Assembly (NCBI GenBank): GCA_963575745.1
Contig: CAUYUJ010015516.1
Span: forward strand, 149,501 to 213,500
Origin: Prorocentrum cordatum
Lineage: Eukaryota; Sar; Dinophyceae; Prorocentrales; Prorocentraceae
Length of the DNA stretch: 64,000 nucleotides
Reading direction: 5' to 3'
Under the pieces are notes generated by a model. The model ran no database searches, had not been told where the DNA came from, and saw only the letters and a program-made list of their open reading frames with translations. Shown in pieces: positions 52,435 to 62,345 of this stretch. Each line of letters begins with the position of its first letter. Positions within the stretch are counted from its first letter, which is position 1. The translations under genes and the position numbers were made by a program.

Positions 52435-53373
52435 TCAAGACGAGCGCGCGGCTGAGATCATTGAGCTGGCCGGGTCAGCCGAGATCTGAATGGTGGCGAT
52501 GCCGACGGGGTGCGGAGAGATCTCGAACTGGCCGACGTCCTGCTCGGAAACCGAGAAGAGCTCGTGGACCACGTCGCTGACAGCGCAGAAGGGGATGCCC
52601 TTGAAACCGTTGACTCCGAGTTTTTGCGTGGAGTCGTGCCACTGACCAGTCTGACGAAGGTGAGCATTGACCAGTTGCCAGATCTTTCCGAGGAACTTAT
52701 TCTTGTGGCGCACGGAGGTCGGTGCGTCGCGGCGGCAGCGAAGCTGGACCCGCGTGTTGGAGTGGGAGTCGTTCCGCAAAATGCCCTGGGCACGAGCGTG
52801 GTCGATGAAGGAGGACGCGTCCACGTTGCTGGCGAACTGGATTGAATAGCTCTTGGCGAGATTGTGGCCCTTGATTACGATGCCTGCCTGCCTGATGTGC
52901 GTAGGCAAGCTCTGCACGAGGAGGTCGCCGTGCTCCTCAAGAGAGGCCTTGAGCATGGGTCTGGTGAAGCCGCCGACCCAGACTTTGAGCGGGTCGAACT
53001 CGTCATCGTGTGAACGGCTAGTGCTGCTGCCCGCAGAAGACGGCGGCGTACCAGTACGGCGTCTCGAGGTGGGAGGACCAGAGATGTCAGAGCTGCCACT
53101 GGAGCGCGACGACTGAGACGACTCGATGGCGGCCATGCGCTGCTCCATCTGGATACGCAGAGTGGCGACGGCGGCAGCGTCCGAGGAGGTGGCGATGCGG
53201 GACTCAATCGTGTTGATCCTCTGCGTGAGCGTAGCCATGTTCCTGTCGTGCGACATGATGCTCTCTTTAAGGGAATCGAGCGCGGACATAGATGACTCGA
53301 CGGTGGCTAAACGCTGGTTGACACCCCCTAGCTGCTGCAGGATCTGCTTGATGCCTTCCTCGACCGACGACAT
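52435..53373 (-). CDS. LINE-1 ORF1: coiled-coil and RRM-like RNA-binding protein
   Basis: I chose the ATG at 53371-53373 (MSSVEEGIKQILQQLGG), because upstream codons translate untranslated leader sequence. The protein has 312 residues. Residues 1-90 are a heptad-rich coiled coil, and a Ser/Arg/Pro-rich linker follows. The segment from LKVWVGGFTRPMLKASLEEHG to about VQLRCRRDAP has the beta-alpha-beta pattern of an RRM, and a basic C-terminal domain follows. This resembles ORF1 proteins of L1/Tad-like LINEs that trimerise and coat the RNA. It ends 37 bases before the first ORF2 Met. Confidence 0.7.
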   Translation of the reverse strand: MSSVEEGIKQILQQLGGVNQRLATVESSMSALDSLKESIMSHDRNMATLTQRINTIESRIATSSDAAAVATLRIQMEQRMAAIESSQSSRSSGSSDISGPPTSRRRTGTPPSSAGSSTSRSHDDEFDPLKVWVGGFTRPMLKASLEEHGDLLVQSLPTHIRQAGIVIKGHNLAKSYSIQFASNVDASSFIDHARAQGILRNDSHSNTRVQLRCRRDAPTSVRHKNKFLGKIWQLVNAHLRQTGQWHDSTQKLGVNGFKGIPFCAVSDVVHELFSVSEQDVGQFEISPHPVGIATIQISADPASSMISAARSS

Positions 53374-53503
53374 GGCGAGAACTGGGAGAGTGTCTGGGGA
53401 CTGGGAGAAACAAAGACGGGATCTGGGAGAGTGACCGCCCAGGCACGACACCTGGGATGGCTCCGAACGGAGCTGCCCACTCAAATCGCGGATTGCCCTG
53501 CAA

Positions 53504-53524
53504 CTTGAGCCAAAATGGCAACGG
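53504..53524 (-). other. Dinoflagellate spliced-leader relic, one mismatch
   Basis: The minus strand reads CCGTTGCCATTTTGGCTCAA then G, differing from the canonical leader by one base (T for A at the fifth position shown). It lies at the LINE-1 5' end, immediately beside the GGA tract, which would be the insertion junction. Confidence 0.92.
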
Positions 53525-53660
53525 AGGAGGAGGAGGAGGAGGAGGAGGAGGAGGAGGAGGAGGAGGGGGAGGAGGAGGAGGAGGAGGAGGAGGAGGAGGA
53601 GGAGGAGGAGGAGGAGGAGGAGGAGGAGGAGGAGGAGGAGGAGGAGGATGAGGGGGAGGG
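53523..53660. repeat. (GGA)n microsatellite at the LINE-1 5' junction
   Basis: About 130 bases of pure GGA/GAG on the plus strand, ending GGGGGAGGGGGAGGGG. The poly-Pro and poly-Glu frames here derive from it. Confidence 0.95.
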
Positions 53661-54234
53661 GGAGGGGGAGGGGAACCGCCCCGCGCGCCCGCCCACCGCC
53701 GGCGGGCCCGGAAGCCGCCGGTGAAGACCGAAGCAGGAACAGAAATCCTCAGCCTCGCGCTTTTTGCGCGGCGCCCGGCGGCCCTCTCAAAAACGTCTCC
53801 TGTTCTGGCCAGAGGCTCCGAAGGGGGGCCAGCCGCGGCGACGAGAAGTCCTTTCGTCGCCGGACAGAAAGGCACGAAGCACGTCCGACCTTCGAGCTTC
53901 GATCTTGGATCCAACTCCTCCTCCCCTTTCCCCCCCGAGGAGGAAGCTGACGGGGGGGGAGGGGGGGAGGGAGCGAGGATGGGGGGGGCAGGTTTGAGGT
54001 GCGAAGATTGTGCGAGGTTTGGGGCGGCTGTTGCCTCCGAGGGTCTGAACGCGAGACTCGGAGCCCAGTCATCCATCTCTTCCCCGCGCCCCCAACAAAG
54101 CAACAGACAGAATCGCCCTCGGGATCCTTCGAACCTCGATTGGCGGTCGTCGCGGGGCAGGGGCCAGCCGCGGGAAAACGAGTGCATCGGCCGCGCCCTC
54201 GGTGGCCAGCGCCGCCCCCCCCCCCACTGGAGGA
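53661..54234. other. No gene seen; GC-rich unique sequence
   Basis: No recognisable protein motif in the three plus or three minus frames, which all give low-complexity Arg/Pro/Ser peptides. G and C homopolymers occur at about 53950-53988 and 54216-54226. Confidence 0.5.
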
Positions 54235-54470
54235 AGGCCGTCGTTGTCGCTCCCGGCTTCGTTCCCGCACTCGCTCTGGCCCTCGTTCCCGCCTTCGCTC
54301 CCGCCCTCGCTCTCGCCGTCGTCCCTGCCGTCGTTCCCAGCCTCGGTCCCGCCCTCGCTCCCGCCCTCGCCCCCGCCCTCTTTCCCGCCCTCGTTCCCGC
54401 CGTCGCTCCCGCCCTCGTTCCCGCTTTTGTTCCCCGCTTTCGTTCCCGCCCTCGTTATCGCCCATCGTGC
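54235..54470. repeat. 12-bp GTTCCCGCCCTC minisatellite
   Basis: Units of CTCGCTCCCGCC / CTCGTTCCCGCC repeat about 18 times. A 12-base period keeps frames open. Confidence 0.88.
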
Positions 54471-54551
54471 CCCCCCCTCATTTGCAGGAAGACAAGCGTA
54501 TTTGCGCAGCGCGCCCCGCGCCCTCCGCCCCGAACAGCTAGAACCTTGATG

Positions 54552-54800
54552 ATACTCTGATTCAACTCTGTTTTGACTCTGGCCTGAAACTCTGATTCAT
54601 CTCTCATTTAGCTGAAGTTCTGATTTAGCTCTGGTCTGGAACTCTGACGTAACTATGATTTAGGTCTGATTCACCTCTGTTTTCAGCGGCTGGGGACAGA
54701 GCCGAATCAGAGTTAAATCAGAGTTCAGACCAGAGCAAAATGAGAGTTTCAAAACGTCAGAGATGAAACAGAGTTTCGGGACAGAGTTGAATCAGAGTAG
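54552..54800. repeat. Imperfect palindrome of ACTCTGATT-type repeats, about 250 bp
   Basis: The outer arms are ACTCTGATTCAACTCTG (54554-54570) and CAGAGTTGAATCAGAGT, its exact complement (about 54782-54798). Inner blocks pair as CTGAAACTCTGATTC/GAAACAGAGTTTCG-like and CTCTGGTCTGGAACTCTGA/TCAGAGTTCAGACCAGAG. The centre is near 54685-54700 (CAGCGGCTGGGG). The alternation of ACTCTG and CAGAGT suggests a minisatellite that has folded back on itself. Confidence 0.82.
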
Positions 54801-55563
54801 CAATATAGAGTTTTATAAAGTTTAGCTCTTGAAGCTAATTTGCCTCAAAAGGCACACTCAAGGCTGGTTGGCCTCCAGTGACAAAAAATCGGAGCCCAAA
54901 TCGGAATCCCCCAGGCGAATCGAAGCGGACTCAGAAGCCATCGAATTCGATTCGAATCAAATCTGAAGAAAAGAATTGGGGAGACCAAAAGGTACCGATA
55001 CCGCTACTCCCCAGACCTCTCCTGGGAGTCGTTTTGGACTTCGAGGCGAATCCAGCGGTGGCGACGAGGGCCTCCCATGAGGCCCAAGAAGGGGAAGACG
55101 GGCGAAGGGCAGAGGTATGGATACCTCTCCCTCCTCTGACTCGGAGGAGCAGAAGCGAGCTCTGGAGGGCCCTCGACGCCATGCTCGCTGTTCTTCCCGC
55201 CCGCCTTCCTCGGGGGCGCGCAAACACGGATTAGCGATCCGTGGATTTGGTGGGCGGTCGCCAAATCCATGGATCGGGGGAGGTGCCCTCCCCCAGAATG
55301 CGGCCGGTGCCGCCTCGCTCGGCGGCGGGAACCCGCGATGTCCAACAGGAACGGGACCCGTCGCCAATCCACGCCCCCCCTTGATCCATGTCTGCGATCG
55401 CCCGCCTTTCGCGCCGGCGGGCGGCATGCGCGCGCGGGTGCAGGGACTCCCCCTCGCGGGCCCGCGGGCGCCCTCTCGCGTCACCCCTCGGGCGGCTCAG
55501 CTGGCCGCGGTCTGGGCGCGGGCGGCGGGAGGAGGGGCTGGGCGCTGCACGATGCACGGGATG
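54801..55563. other. No gene seen; unique GC-rich spacer
   Basis: Short palindromes such as TCGAATTCGA (54943-54952) and CCACCGC/GGCGG stretches are present. Open frames lack conserved motifs. Nothing else is supported. Confidence 0.5.
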
Positions 55564-55606
55564 TCCTCCTCCTCCTCCGCCTCCGCCGCCTCCTCCTCCT
55601 CCTCCG
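55564..55606. repeat. (TCC)n tract at LINE-3 5' junction
   Basis: TCC/GCC trinucleotides on the plus strand directly upstream of the reverse-transcriptase element. Confidence 0.9.
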
Positions 55607-55659
55607 AAAGCCTTGACGTTCGACTCGACACCCAAGTGTTGCACCCTCAGCATCTTGTA

Positions 55660-57126
55660 TGAAGCGGTGGAACGGCTGGCCTCTTTCCACGGCATTTTAT
55701 GTGGATGGTTTTCCCGTTCATTGATAAGCCAGCAGGTGGCCATCGTGCTATTCTACTGCTGGCCAGTTTTGTGCGCGTCTGGGAGAGGCTTCGCCGCCCG
55801 ATGCTGGACCCCTTCTTTGCTGCCACTGAGAGGGACTACTGGGCCTTTGGGACGGGGAAGAGTGCCGAAGCTCGTGTATGGGCCCAGCCGGCTCTTTCGG
55901 AGGTTGCTGATTCCAGGGACCAGGTCGTCTTGGGCGTGCATTGGGACGGCAAGAAGTACTATGAGTCGTTCCAGCTAGATCTATTACGGGATAGAGCTTA
56001 TCGTAGAGGGATCCCCAAGGTCATAGTCAAGGCGATGTATAACCACTGGAGGTCCCCGAGGCTTGTTCGGTTGGGCTCTGCTTTTCACCCTGTCGTCTAT
56101 TTCGCTCAGAGTGGCCTGCCAGCAGGAGATATTTTCAACGATGCCTTTGTCAAGGTGTATGCGGTACAATCCTTCGATGCTTTCACGCTCAGGCATCCGA
56201 TGATGCGGCTCTCCTCGTACATCGACGACGATGCGATCCTGGGGATAGGGGATAAAGCTAGCCTACTTCGAGCTGTACCTGAAGCAGCAGCTGATTTCCA
56301 TAGCATGTTTACGCAGGAGCTTAAAGCTGATATCTCGGACTCGAAAGCGATCACGGTGGCAAGTTCGGTTCCCTTGGCTAGGTCTCTGGCACAGCAGTTA
56401 CGAGTTCGAGGGCTCCCCCAAGGCACGGTCGCGTCGACGTCGTTTAACCTCGGCATAGATTTCGCTCCTGGGCAGGCTCGTTCGACTAAAGGGGCTCTTC
56501 GTAAACGACGGCTTCGTTTTCAGCAATGCAGGCTTCGACATAATCGGGTTCTTCGCTTTCGTAGGTGGTTGGCGCACGGAAAGCATCGAATGGCGAAGAT
56601 TCACACTGTTGGTTTGAAGCCGGCGCTCACGTACGGCAGTTCGGTCTTGGGCATGAGCGACTATGAGCTGAAAAGAGCTCGTTCGACGCTGCTCAGTTTC
56701 AAGCCAGCCTCGCATCGGGGAGCCTCTCTTGTTGCAAAGTGCGTGCTTCACGGCGATCCTGTCGCAGATGCTGCTGTCGCTCCTGCTGCGTTGTGGTCGG
56801 TTATGCTATGGCAGGCGGCGGTTGCGCCAGAGCGAGCACTTTTCTCTCTGCAGAAACTTGAGGAGATGTATATCACAGTCTTGGATAAATTGGACCCTGA
56901 GACCTCCTGGCGGCAATTGAAGGGACCGATTTCGAGGATGCTCCTGTGCCTCCAAAGGGTGAGCTGGGAGCCCAAGAACTACTCGGAGTGGATCGACGAT
57001 CGAGGAGTCGAAATCTCTCTGCTCTACACCTCCCCCTCGCTCATCAAGCATCTGTTGCGTGAGGCTATCCAGAGACAGCATGAGCGTGAGATGGCGCGGG
57101 TGGTCGGCATGCAAGGTGATGATGCG
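55660..57126 (+). pseudogene. LINE-3 reverse transcriptase
   Basis: The frame is open to 57168, but the sense ends at a TG microsatellite around 57127-57142. Motifs in order are FPFIDKPAGGHRAILLLAS, LGVHWDGKKYYESFQLDLL, PAGDIFNDAFVKVYAV and the catalytic LSSYIDDDAILG at about 56210-56240 (YIDD form). A thumb-like helical region with HTVGLKPALTYGSSVLGM follows. The domain is typical of LINEs with a separate RNase H. The start lies upstream of the first Met, with a stop about 12 codons before, so the N-terminal part is lost. Confidence 0.85.
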
Positions 57127-57277
57127 CGTGTGTGTGTGTGTGCTGATCTCGTGCGTGCTTGTGTGTAGGTCCACAAATGTTTGTGCGCGTGCTAAATATG
57201 CTGTTGCGAGTTGGTTTACCAAAGCGGTGTTCACAGACGACCGACTTAAAGCGCTAGGCTTCGAGTCGGACGGTTAG
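57127..57277 (+). pseudogene. LINE-3 segment between RT and zinc motif
   Basis: After the TG-repeat frameshift the sense continues as NVCARAKYAVASWFTKAVF and LKALGFESDG, then a TAG at 57275-57277. The next codons read CPLCGMRDSLHHRLWCC, a zinc-like CxxC..HxxxxC motif. The TAG is therefore most simply a point mutation within one original protein. Confidence 0.7.
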
Positions 57278-58785
57278 TGCCCTCTTTGTGGAATGCGCGA
57301 TAGCCTCCATCATAGACTGTGGTGCTGCCAGGCTCCTGAGGTGGTCGAGGCTAGAAAGAGTAGGTGTAGTGCGGAGATAATCGCTGAAGCTTCTGGCGCT
57401 GGGTGCGAAAATCTCTTGTCGACTCGCGCGATCTTCCGTCACCCCTCGCGCTACCTTCAGCCTCCCACTGACCAGCTGTACCCAGCGTTTTTAACAGCTG
57501 GTGGCGAGCCTCTCGGTGACTTATCGGTGCTGAATGATGCGGTCGATGTCGTCGTCGATGGGTCGTGCACGCGCAGTCCGGTCCGAGAGCTCTCGAGGGC
57601 CGCCTATGCTGGAGTGTATCTGAAGGGTGGCACTGAGGAGATTTTAGCTCGTTTCCGTGGCCCAGTTTGGCCATCTTTGCCTCAGACCTCTCAGGCAGCG
57701 GAGCAGATGCTATTATTGCGCCCGCCTTCGCTTTGTCGTGCCCTGTCCAGGCTCATTCAGATTGTCTTGGAGTGGTCCGTCTGCACAATCAGGCCCTCGC
57801 TGGGGCCCCGATGGTCACAACGGCGCATCACACTCATGCTCACCGCAGTCTCGAGATACTTGATGCGCTACCCTTCGACCAGAGGCGCGTTGCACGTGCC
57901 AATTACGCTGCGGACTTGTGTGCTAAGACTGCTGTTATGTTGCATGCGCGGGATAGCCCAGGGGACCTTGAGGAGCTGGACCGTTTGATCTCCCCAGCCC
58001 GAGCTGTGGCCAGAGTTTCGGGGGCCGTTTTGCCTCTGTACCCTTTGGCCCAATTCCGTGCGAGGCCCAAGGTCCCCAGGCCCCGTGAGATTGGAGCTCA
58101 ACGCTGGCACGCCTGGACGGCGGTCCCAACTACCCAGGGCAAATTCATTTGTCATGATTGCCAGGCCCGAGCGGTCAACACGTGTGCGGCCAGGCTGGAG
58201 ATGACGGGCTGCTCAGGGAGGAGGAACAATTTCCAGTTTTTGAGGGATCGTGAGTCGACTTCCCACTCTTTGGTGTTCACGCGTTTGTCGAGTGGTCCCT
58301 CGCTGGTCTTCTGTCGGCGATGCGGTGCTTACAGTACTGATCGGATCAGCCGACGCCTCGAGAGTGCTTGCCCAGGCCGTCTGTTCTCGTCGGACACAAG
58401 GTGCCGACTTGGACGCACGTTGAGAGGACTCCACCCCCAGTCGAGTCGGGCTCCAGATGTGGTCCTCCATGTCCTCTCGGAGGTTGGTCGACAGCGGTTG
58501 CTACAGACCCAGCAGCCACGACGTCGAGCTGTACTCCTCCCTGCGCCTGCGGATGCTGGACTCCTACCAGGACTGGAGGCCATCCGACAGCGGATCGCGG
58601 CCCGCGAGCAGTCAGGGAGGGAGGGAGTTTTCCAGGGCTCGTTTTCGGCGGCTCCAGCGAAGCGGTCGTCCTCGCAGCAGCCGCCCTCCCAGGGATCTCG
58701 GGGTCAGGCCCAGGGGGCGCGAGGGGCGCCTCTAGAGCCAGGCCTCGAGGCGGAGGAGGAGGTGGCTGCGTTCATCCACGGATGA
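57278..58785 (+). pseudogene. LINE-3 RNase H and C-terminal cysteine domain
   Basis: RNase H begins with LNDAVDVVVDGSCTRSP (first Asp), and the Glu is in LPQTSQAAEQ (about 57680-57705). A frameshift near 57705-57715 moves the sense to the frame 57667-58785. That frame gives IIAPAFALSCPVQAHSDCLG (third Asp) and VARANYAADLCAKTA. The C-terminal region has HDCQARAVNTC, then GPSLVFCRRCGAYSTDRI, a Cys-pair motif seen at the end of such LINE proteins. A Pro/Gln/Gly-rich tail ends at 58785. Confidence 0.75.
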
Positions 58786-58897
58786 TGGGGTCGAGGATTG
58801 AGCCGCTGGCCAGAGAAGCCACCGCACCTTGACCTCCTTGCTTAAACTCGTTTAAACACGTTAAACGTTCTTCCCCCGCGGGCATTGTAACAAAAAA

Positions 58898-59020
58898 TCC
58901 TCCTCCTCCTCCTCCTTCTCCTCCCCCCCCTCCTCCTCCTCCCTCTTCCTGCCCCCCCTCCTCCTCCCTCTTCCTCCCCCCCCTCCTCCTTCCTCCTCCT
59001 CCCTCTTCCTCCCCCCTCTT
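58898..59020. repeat. (TCC)n tract at LINE-3 3' junction
   Basis: TCC/CCCTCC/CTTCC units on the plus strand, the same orientation as the tract at the 5' junction. Confidence 0.9.
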
Positions 59021-59345
59021 TATCTGGTCCTGCCTCTCGGGGGGGGCCCCTTGCCAGGCCCCGGGGGGGGGGCCGCCGCAAAGAAAAGAACAGCTCGGGG
59101 GACGAAGGGCCAGCCTGGGGGGAAGGTCCAGGGCCTCCGGAGAGCCTGCCTCGAGAAATTACAGTCGGGACATTGACCTAAGGAACCCTAAGTAAGGAAC
59201 GAGGCCCCTTTTTTTCCACAAGTTAAACTTCGATGTCCCATCGAAAACATAAGGAAAACCTGAGGCAAGCTTTCAAACAATCAAGGAACACCGAGCCCCT
59301 CCCCAACGAAAAGGGTTCCTTCTTCAGCGCCTCGAGAAATTAGGG
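59021..59345. other. No gene seen
   Basis: A G-rich patch lies at 59039-59075. At 59173-59212 the motifs CTAAGGAAC and TAAGGAACGAGGCCCC resemble the reverse complement of 17186-17228, a possible small dispersed repeat. Confidence 0.5.
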
Positions 59346-59583
59346 TGACTCAAAAGGGGGTCCAGCTGCAAGGGGGTGGTGCAATAGACTTTGGGCAAAT
59401 GTATTGCAAACGTATTGCACCGGAGAGTCGTATTCCATTGTTTTGCAATGTTGCGCGCGGAAATCCAACAATACATCTGCGCCCCGGCATGCATTGCACA
59501 CCCCAAATGTATTGCATCCCCATAAATATATTGCACCAGGTCTATTGCACCACCCCCTTGTCGCTGGACCCCCTTTTGGGTCA
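59346..59583. mobile_element. MITE-like element with 44-bp terminal inverted repeats
   Basis: The left arm 59346-59389 and the right arm 59540-59583 match at 41 of 44 positions in reverse complement. They carry CAAAAGGGGGTCCAGC and CAAGGGGGTGGTGCAATAG. The 150-base centre has repeated TATTGCA motifs and no open frame of interest. No clear target-site duplication is visible. Confidence 0.85.
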
Positions 59584-59770
59584 ACCTGGAGAAAGTCAGC
59601 AGGTCGGATGTCAGGGGGAGTCGGGCCGAAGGGGAAGAGCGATGAAGGCGCATTGCAGACTCGGGAGGGTGCAGCATGTGTATGTGTTTGGGCACATCGT
59701 CTGGCAAAGCGCGTCTCTTCGCCCGACTCTCTGCGCCGCGCCTCTGCGCGCGCGATCGTGACGCCAAAGT

Positions 59771-60656
59771 GCGTGTGTGTGTGTGTGTGTGTGCGTGTGT
59801 GTCAGTGTGAATGCGTGTGTGTGTGTGTGTGTGTGTGTGCCTGTGTGTACGTGTGTTTGTGCGTGCGTGCGTGCGTGCGTGCGTGGGTGTGTATGTGTAT
59901 ATGTATGTATGTGTGTGTGTGTGTGTTCGTGTGTTTGTGTGTGTGTGTGTTTGTGCGCGTCTGTGTTTGTGTGTTTGAATGTGTGTGTGCGTGTATGTGT
60001 GTGTGTGTGTGTGTGCGTGCCTGTCTGTCTGTCTGTCTGTCTGTCTGCCTGTCTGCTGTCTTTCTGTTTGTCTGTCTGTCTGTCTGTCCGTGTGGGTGTT
60101 CGTGAGGGTGTGTCTGTGTGTGTGTGTGTGTTTGCGTGTGTGCATGTGTGCGTGGTTGCGTGTGTGCGTGCGTCCGTGTGTGTGTGTGTGCGTGTGCACG
60201 TATGTGCGTGTCCGTGTCTGTGTCTGTGTTTGTGCCTGCCTGCCTGGATGTGAGTGTTTATGTGTGTGTGTGTGTGCGCGTGCGCGTGCGCGTGCGCGTG
60301 CGCAAACGCGTGCGCGTGTGCGTGTGAGTGTGCGCGAGCGCGTGCGCGTGCGTGTGCGTGTGCGTGTGCGTGTGCGCGTGCGCGTGCGCATGCGTGTGCG
60401 TGTGCGTGTGCGTGTGCGTGTGCGGGTGCGGGTGCGGGTGCGCGTGCACGTGCACGTACGCGTACGCGTGCGTGTGCGTACGCATGTGCGTGCGCGTGTG
60501 GGTGTGGGTGTGCGGTTGCGTGTGCGTGTGCGTGTGCGTGTGCGTGTGCACGTGCGCGTGCGCGTGCGTGTGCGTATGCGTGTGCGTGGGCGTGGGCGTG
60601 GGCGTGGGCGTGGGCGTGGGCGTGGGCGTGGTCGTGGGGGTGTGCGTGGGCGTGGG
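59771..60656. repeat. GT/GC alternating microsatellite, about 0.9 kb
   Basis: Mostly GTGTGT and GTGCGC dinucleotides, with a CTGT tetranucleotide patch (60021-60100) and GGGCGT hexamers at the end (60586-60640). Long alternating purine-pyrimidine DNA of this kind can adopt Z-form. Cys/Val and His/Thr open frames are artefacts. Confidence 0.95.
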
Positions 60657-61129
60657 AGGCCGTCTAGCTCACTCCCGCCCGCCCTCCCAACACATCAATA
60701 ACACTCGATCCTGAGCATGTTCAGAGGTCGTCTTTGGATGGACAGCCACTGGGAACCAACGCCGACCCCAGGCGCGCGACGCTTGGGCGAGGTGCGCCAC
60801 GCGTGCCATGGGCGCCGCGCGCGCCAGGCATCCCTGGGGCCCGAGCGTGCCAACCACGCCTGGTGTGGATGCACCACGTGCTCCGGGTGCGCCAGGTGTG
60901 CCGCACACTCCAGCCGCACCAGGCGCGCCATGTTCGGGGCTCGTGCAGGGTGCGTCAGGTGCGCCTGGGCACGCGATGTCGGCCCCCGCCATCCTGGTCG
61001 AAAACCAATGCCCACCGTTATGTCTGATAGGCCTGCGCACAGCAAGCCACGCGCCCCCCCCCCCCTGTCCGTCAAAAACAATTTGACAGTGATCGCGGGA
61101 TGGCCGCGCATGATCCAGACTTAGTCGCG
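60657..61129. other. No gene supported; GCGCCAGG-rich spacer
   Basis: GCGCC/GGTGCGCC motifs recur at about 60780-60990. The minus frame 60669-61157 reads a short collagen-like GAPGAAG..GTPGAPG stretch, which I attribute to the repeat. The end (61100-61129) is shared with 63705-63735 (GGCCGCGCATG), so the composite-repeat leader may begin here. Confidence 0.5.
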
Positions 61130-61351
61130 AGGTGCATGTTGTATTATTCCCAACCATCCTGTGGTGTTGGGTCCTCGGTTTGAAGAGACAGCGCCCCGCG
61201 TTCCTCTCCTCTCCTCTCCTCTCCTCTCCTCTTCTCCTCTACTCCTCTTCTCCTCTTCTCCTCTTCTCCTCTTTCCCCTCTTCCTCCTCCTCCTCCTTCC
61301 TCCTCCTCCTCCTCCTCCTCCTCCTCCTCCTCCTCCTCCTCCTCCTCCTCC
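61130..61351. repeat. Leader and (TCC)n of the fourth 77-bp composite repeat
   Basis: CATCCTGTGGTGTTGGGTCC and TTTGAAGAGACAGCGCCC are followed by CTCTTCTCCTC and then about 70 bases of pure TCC. Confidence 0.9.
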
Positions 61352-62345
61352 TGGGGGTGTTCGCATGCGTCCCGCCCGCCCCGGACAGCGCTCCGTGGCC
61401 CCATAGGGAGCTCCACCGAAGGCCCCAGTGGGGGTGTTCGCATGTGTCTCCCCCGCCCAGGACACCGTTTCGTGGCCCCATAGAAAGCTCCACCGAAGGC
61501 CTCAATCGGGGTGTTCGGTGCGTCTCCCCCACGCAGGACAGCGTTTCGTGGCCCCATACGGAGCCCCACCGAAGGCCCCAGTGGGGGTGTTCGCATGCGT
61601 CCCCCCCACCCAGGACAGCGTTTCGTGGCCCCACAAGGAGCCCCACCTAAGGCCACAGTGGCGGTGTTCGCACGCGTCTCCCCCGCCCAGGACAGCGCTT
61701 CGTGGCCCCATAGGGAGCTCCACCGAAGGCCCCAGTGGGGGTGTTCGCATGCGTTTCCCCCACCCAGGACAGCGTTTCGTTGCCCCATACGGAGCTCCAC
61801 CGAAGGCCCCACTGGGGGCGTTCGCATGCGTCCCCCCCACCCAGGACAGCGCTTCGTGGCCCCATAAGGAGCCCCACCGAAGGCCAGAATCGAGGTGTTC
61901 GCATGCGTCCCCCCACCCAGGACAGCGTTTCGTGGCCCCATAGGGAGCTCCACCGAAGGCCCCACTGGGGGTGTTCGCATGCGTCCCCCCCACTCAGTAC
62001 AGCGCTTCGTGGCCCCGTTGTGACTTTCACCGAAGGCCTCAATCGGGGTGTTCGCATGCGTCTCCCCCGCCCAAGACAATACTTCGCGGCCCCAGGGGGG
62101 CTTCACCGACGGCCCCACTGAGGGTGTTTGCGTGCGTCTCCCCCGCCCAGGACAAGGCTTCGTGGCATCATAGGGAGCTCCACCGAGGGCCTCAATCGGG
62201 GTGTTCGCATGTGTCTCCCCCACGCAGGACAGCGTTTCGTGGCCCCATAGGGAGCTCCACCGGCGGCCCCAGTGGCTGCATTCGCATACGTCTCCCCGCC
62301 CGGGGCAGCATTTCGTGCCCCCCCCCATAGGGAGCCCCACCGAAT
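61352..62345. repeat. 77-bp satellite array, CATGCGTCTCCC variant
   Basis: About 13 diverged units with TTCGCATGCGTCTCCC and CACCCAGGACAGCG in place of the A/C forms. Some units carry CCTCAATCGGGGTG. Confidence 0.92.

Larger units (their letters stand above)
48627..53524 (-). mobile_element. LINE-1: near-complete non-LTR retrotransposon
   Basis: About 4.9 kb with spliced-leader relic at the 5' end, ORF1 (coiled coil plus RRM-like domain), then ORF2 with AP endonuclease, reverse transcriptase and a C-terminal zinc motif. One homopolymer frameshift inside ORF2 is the only clear lesion. It is bordered on both sides by (GGA)n on the plus strand (48599-48626 and 53523-53650), so it may have inserted into such a microsatellite. 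No poly-A tail is seen at the 3' junction. Confidence 0.85.
55607..58897 (+). mobile_element. LINE-3: 5'-truncated LINE with reverse transcriptase and RNase H
   Basis: About 3.3 kb bordered by (TCC)n on both sides (55564-55606 and 58898 onward). The 3' end is preceded by AACAAAAAA, a possible short poly-A remnant. ORF1 and endonuclease are missing, as in typical 5'-truncated LINEs. Several lesions interrupt the frame. Confidence 0.85.

Noticed and set aside
53267-54187. Poly-proline protein on the minus strand
   Set aside because: Direct translation of the (GGA)n tract and its flanks.
59324-60391. His/Thr-rich 355-codon frame and Cys/Val-rich plus frames
   Set aside because: Translation of the GT/GC microsatellite.
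60669-61157. Collagen-like protein on the minus strand
   Set aside because: Only a few GAP triplets, explained by GGTGCGCC repeats. No further support.
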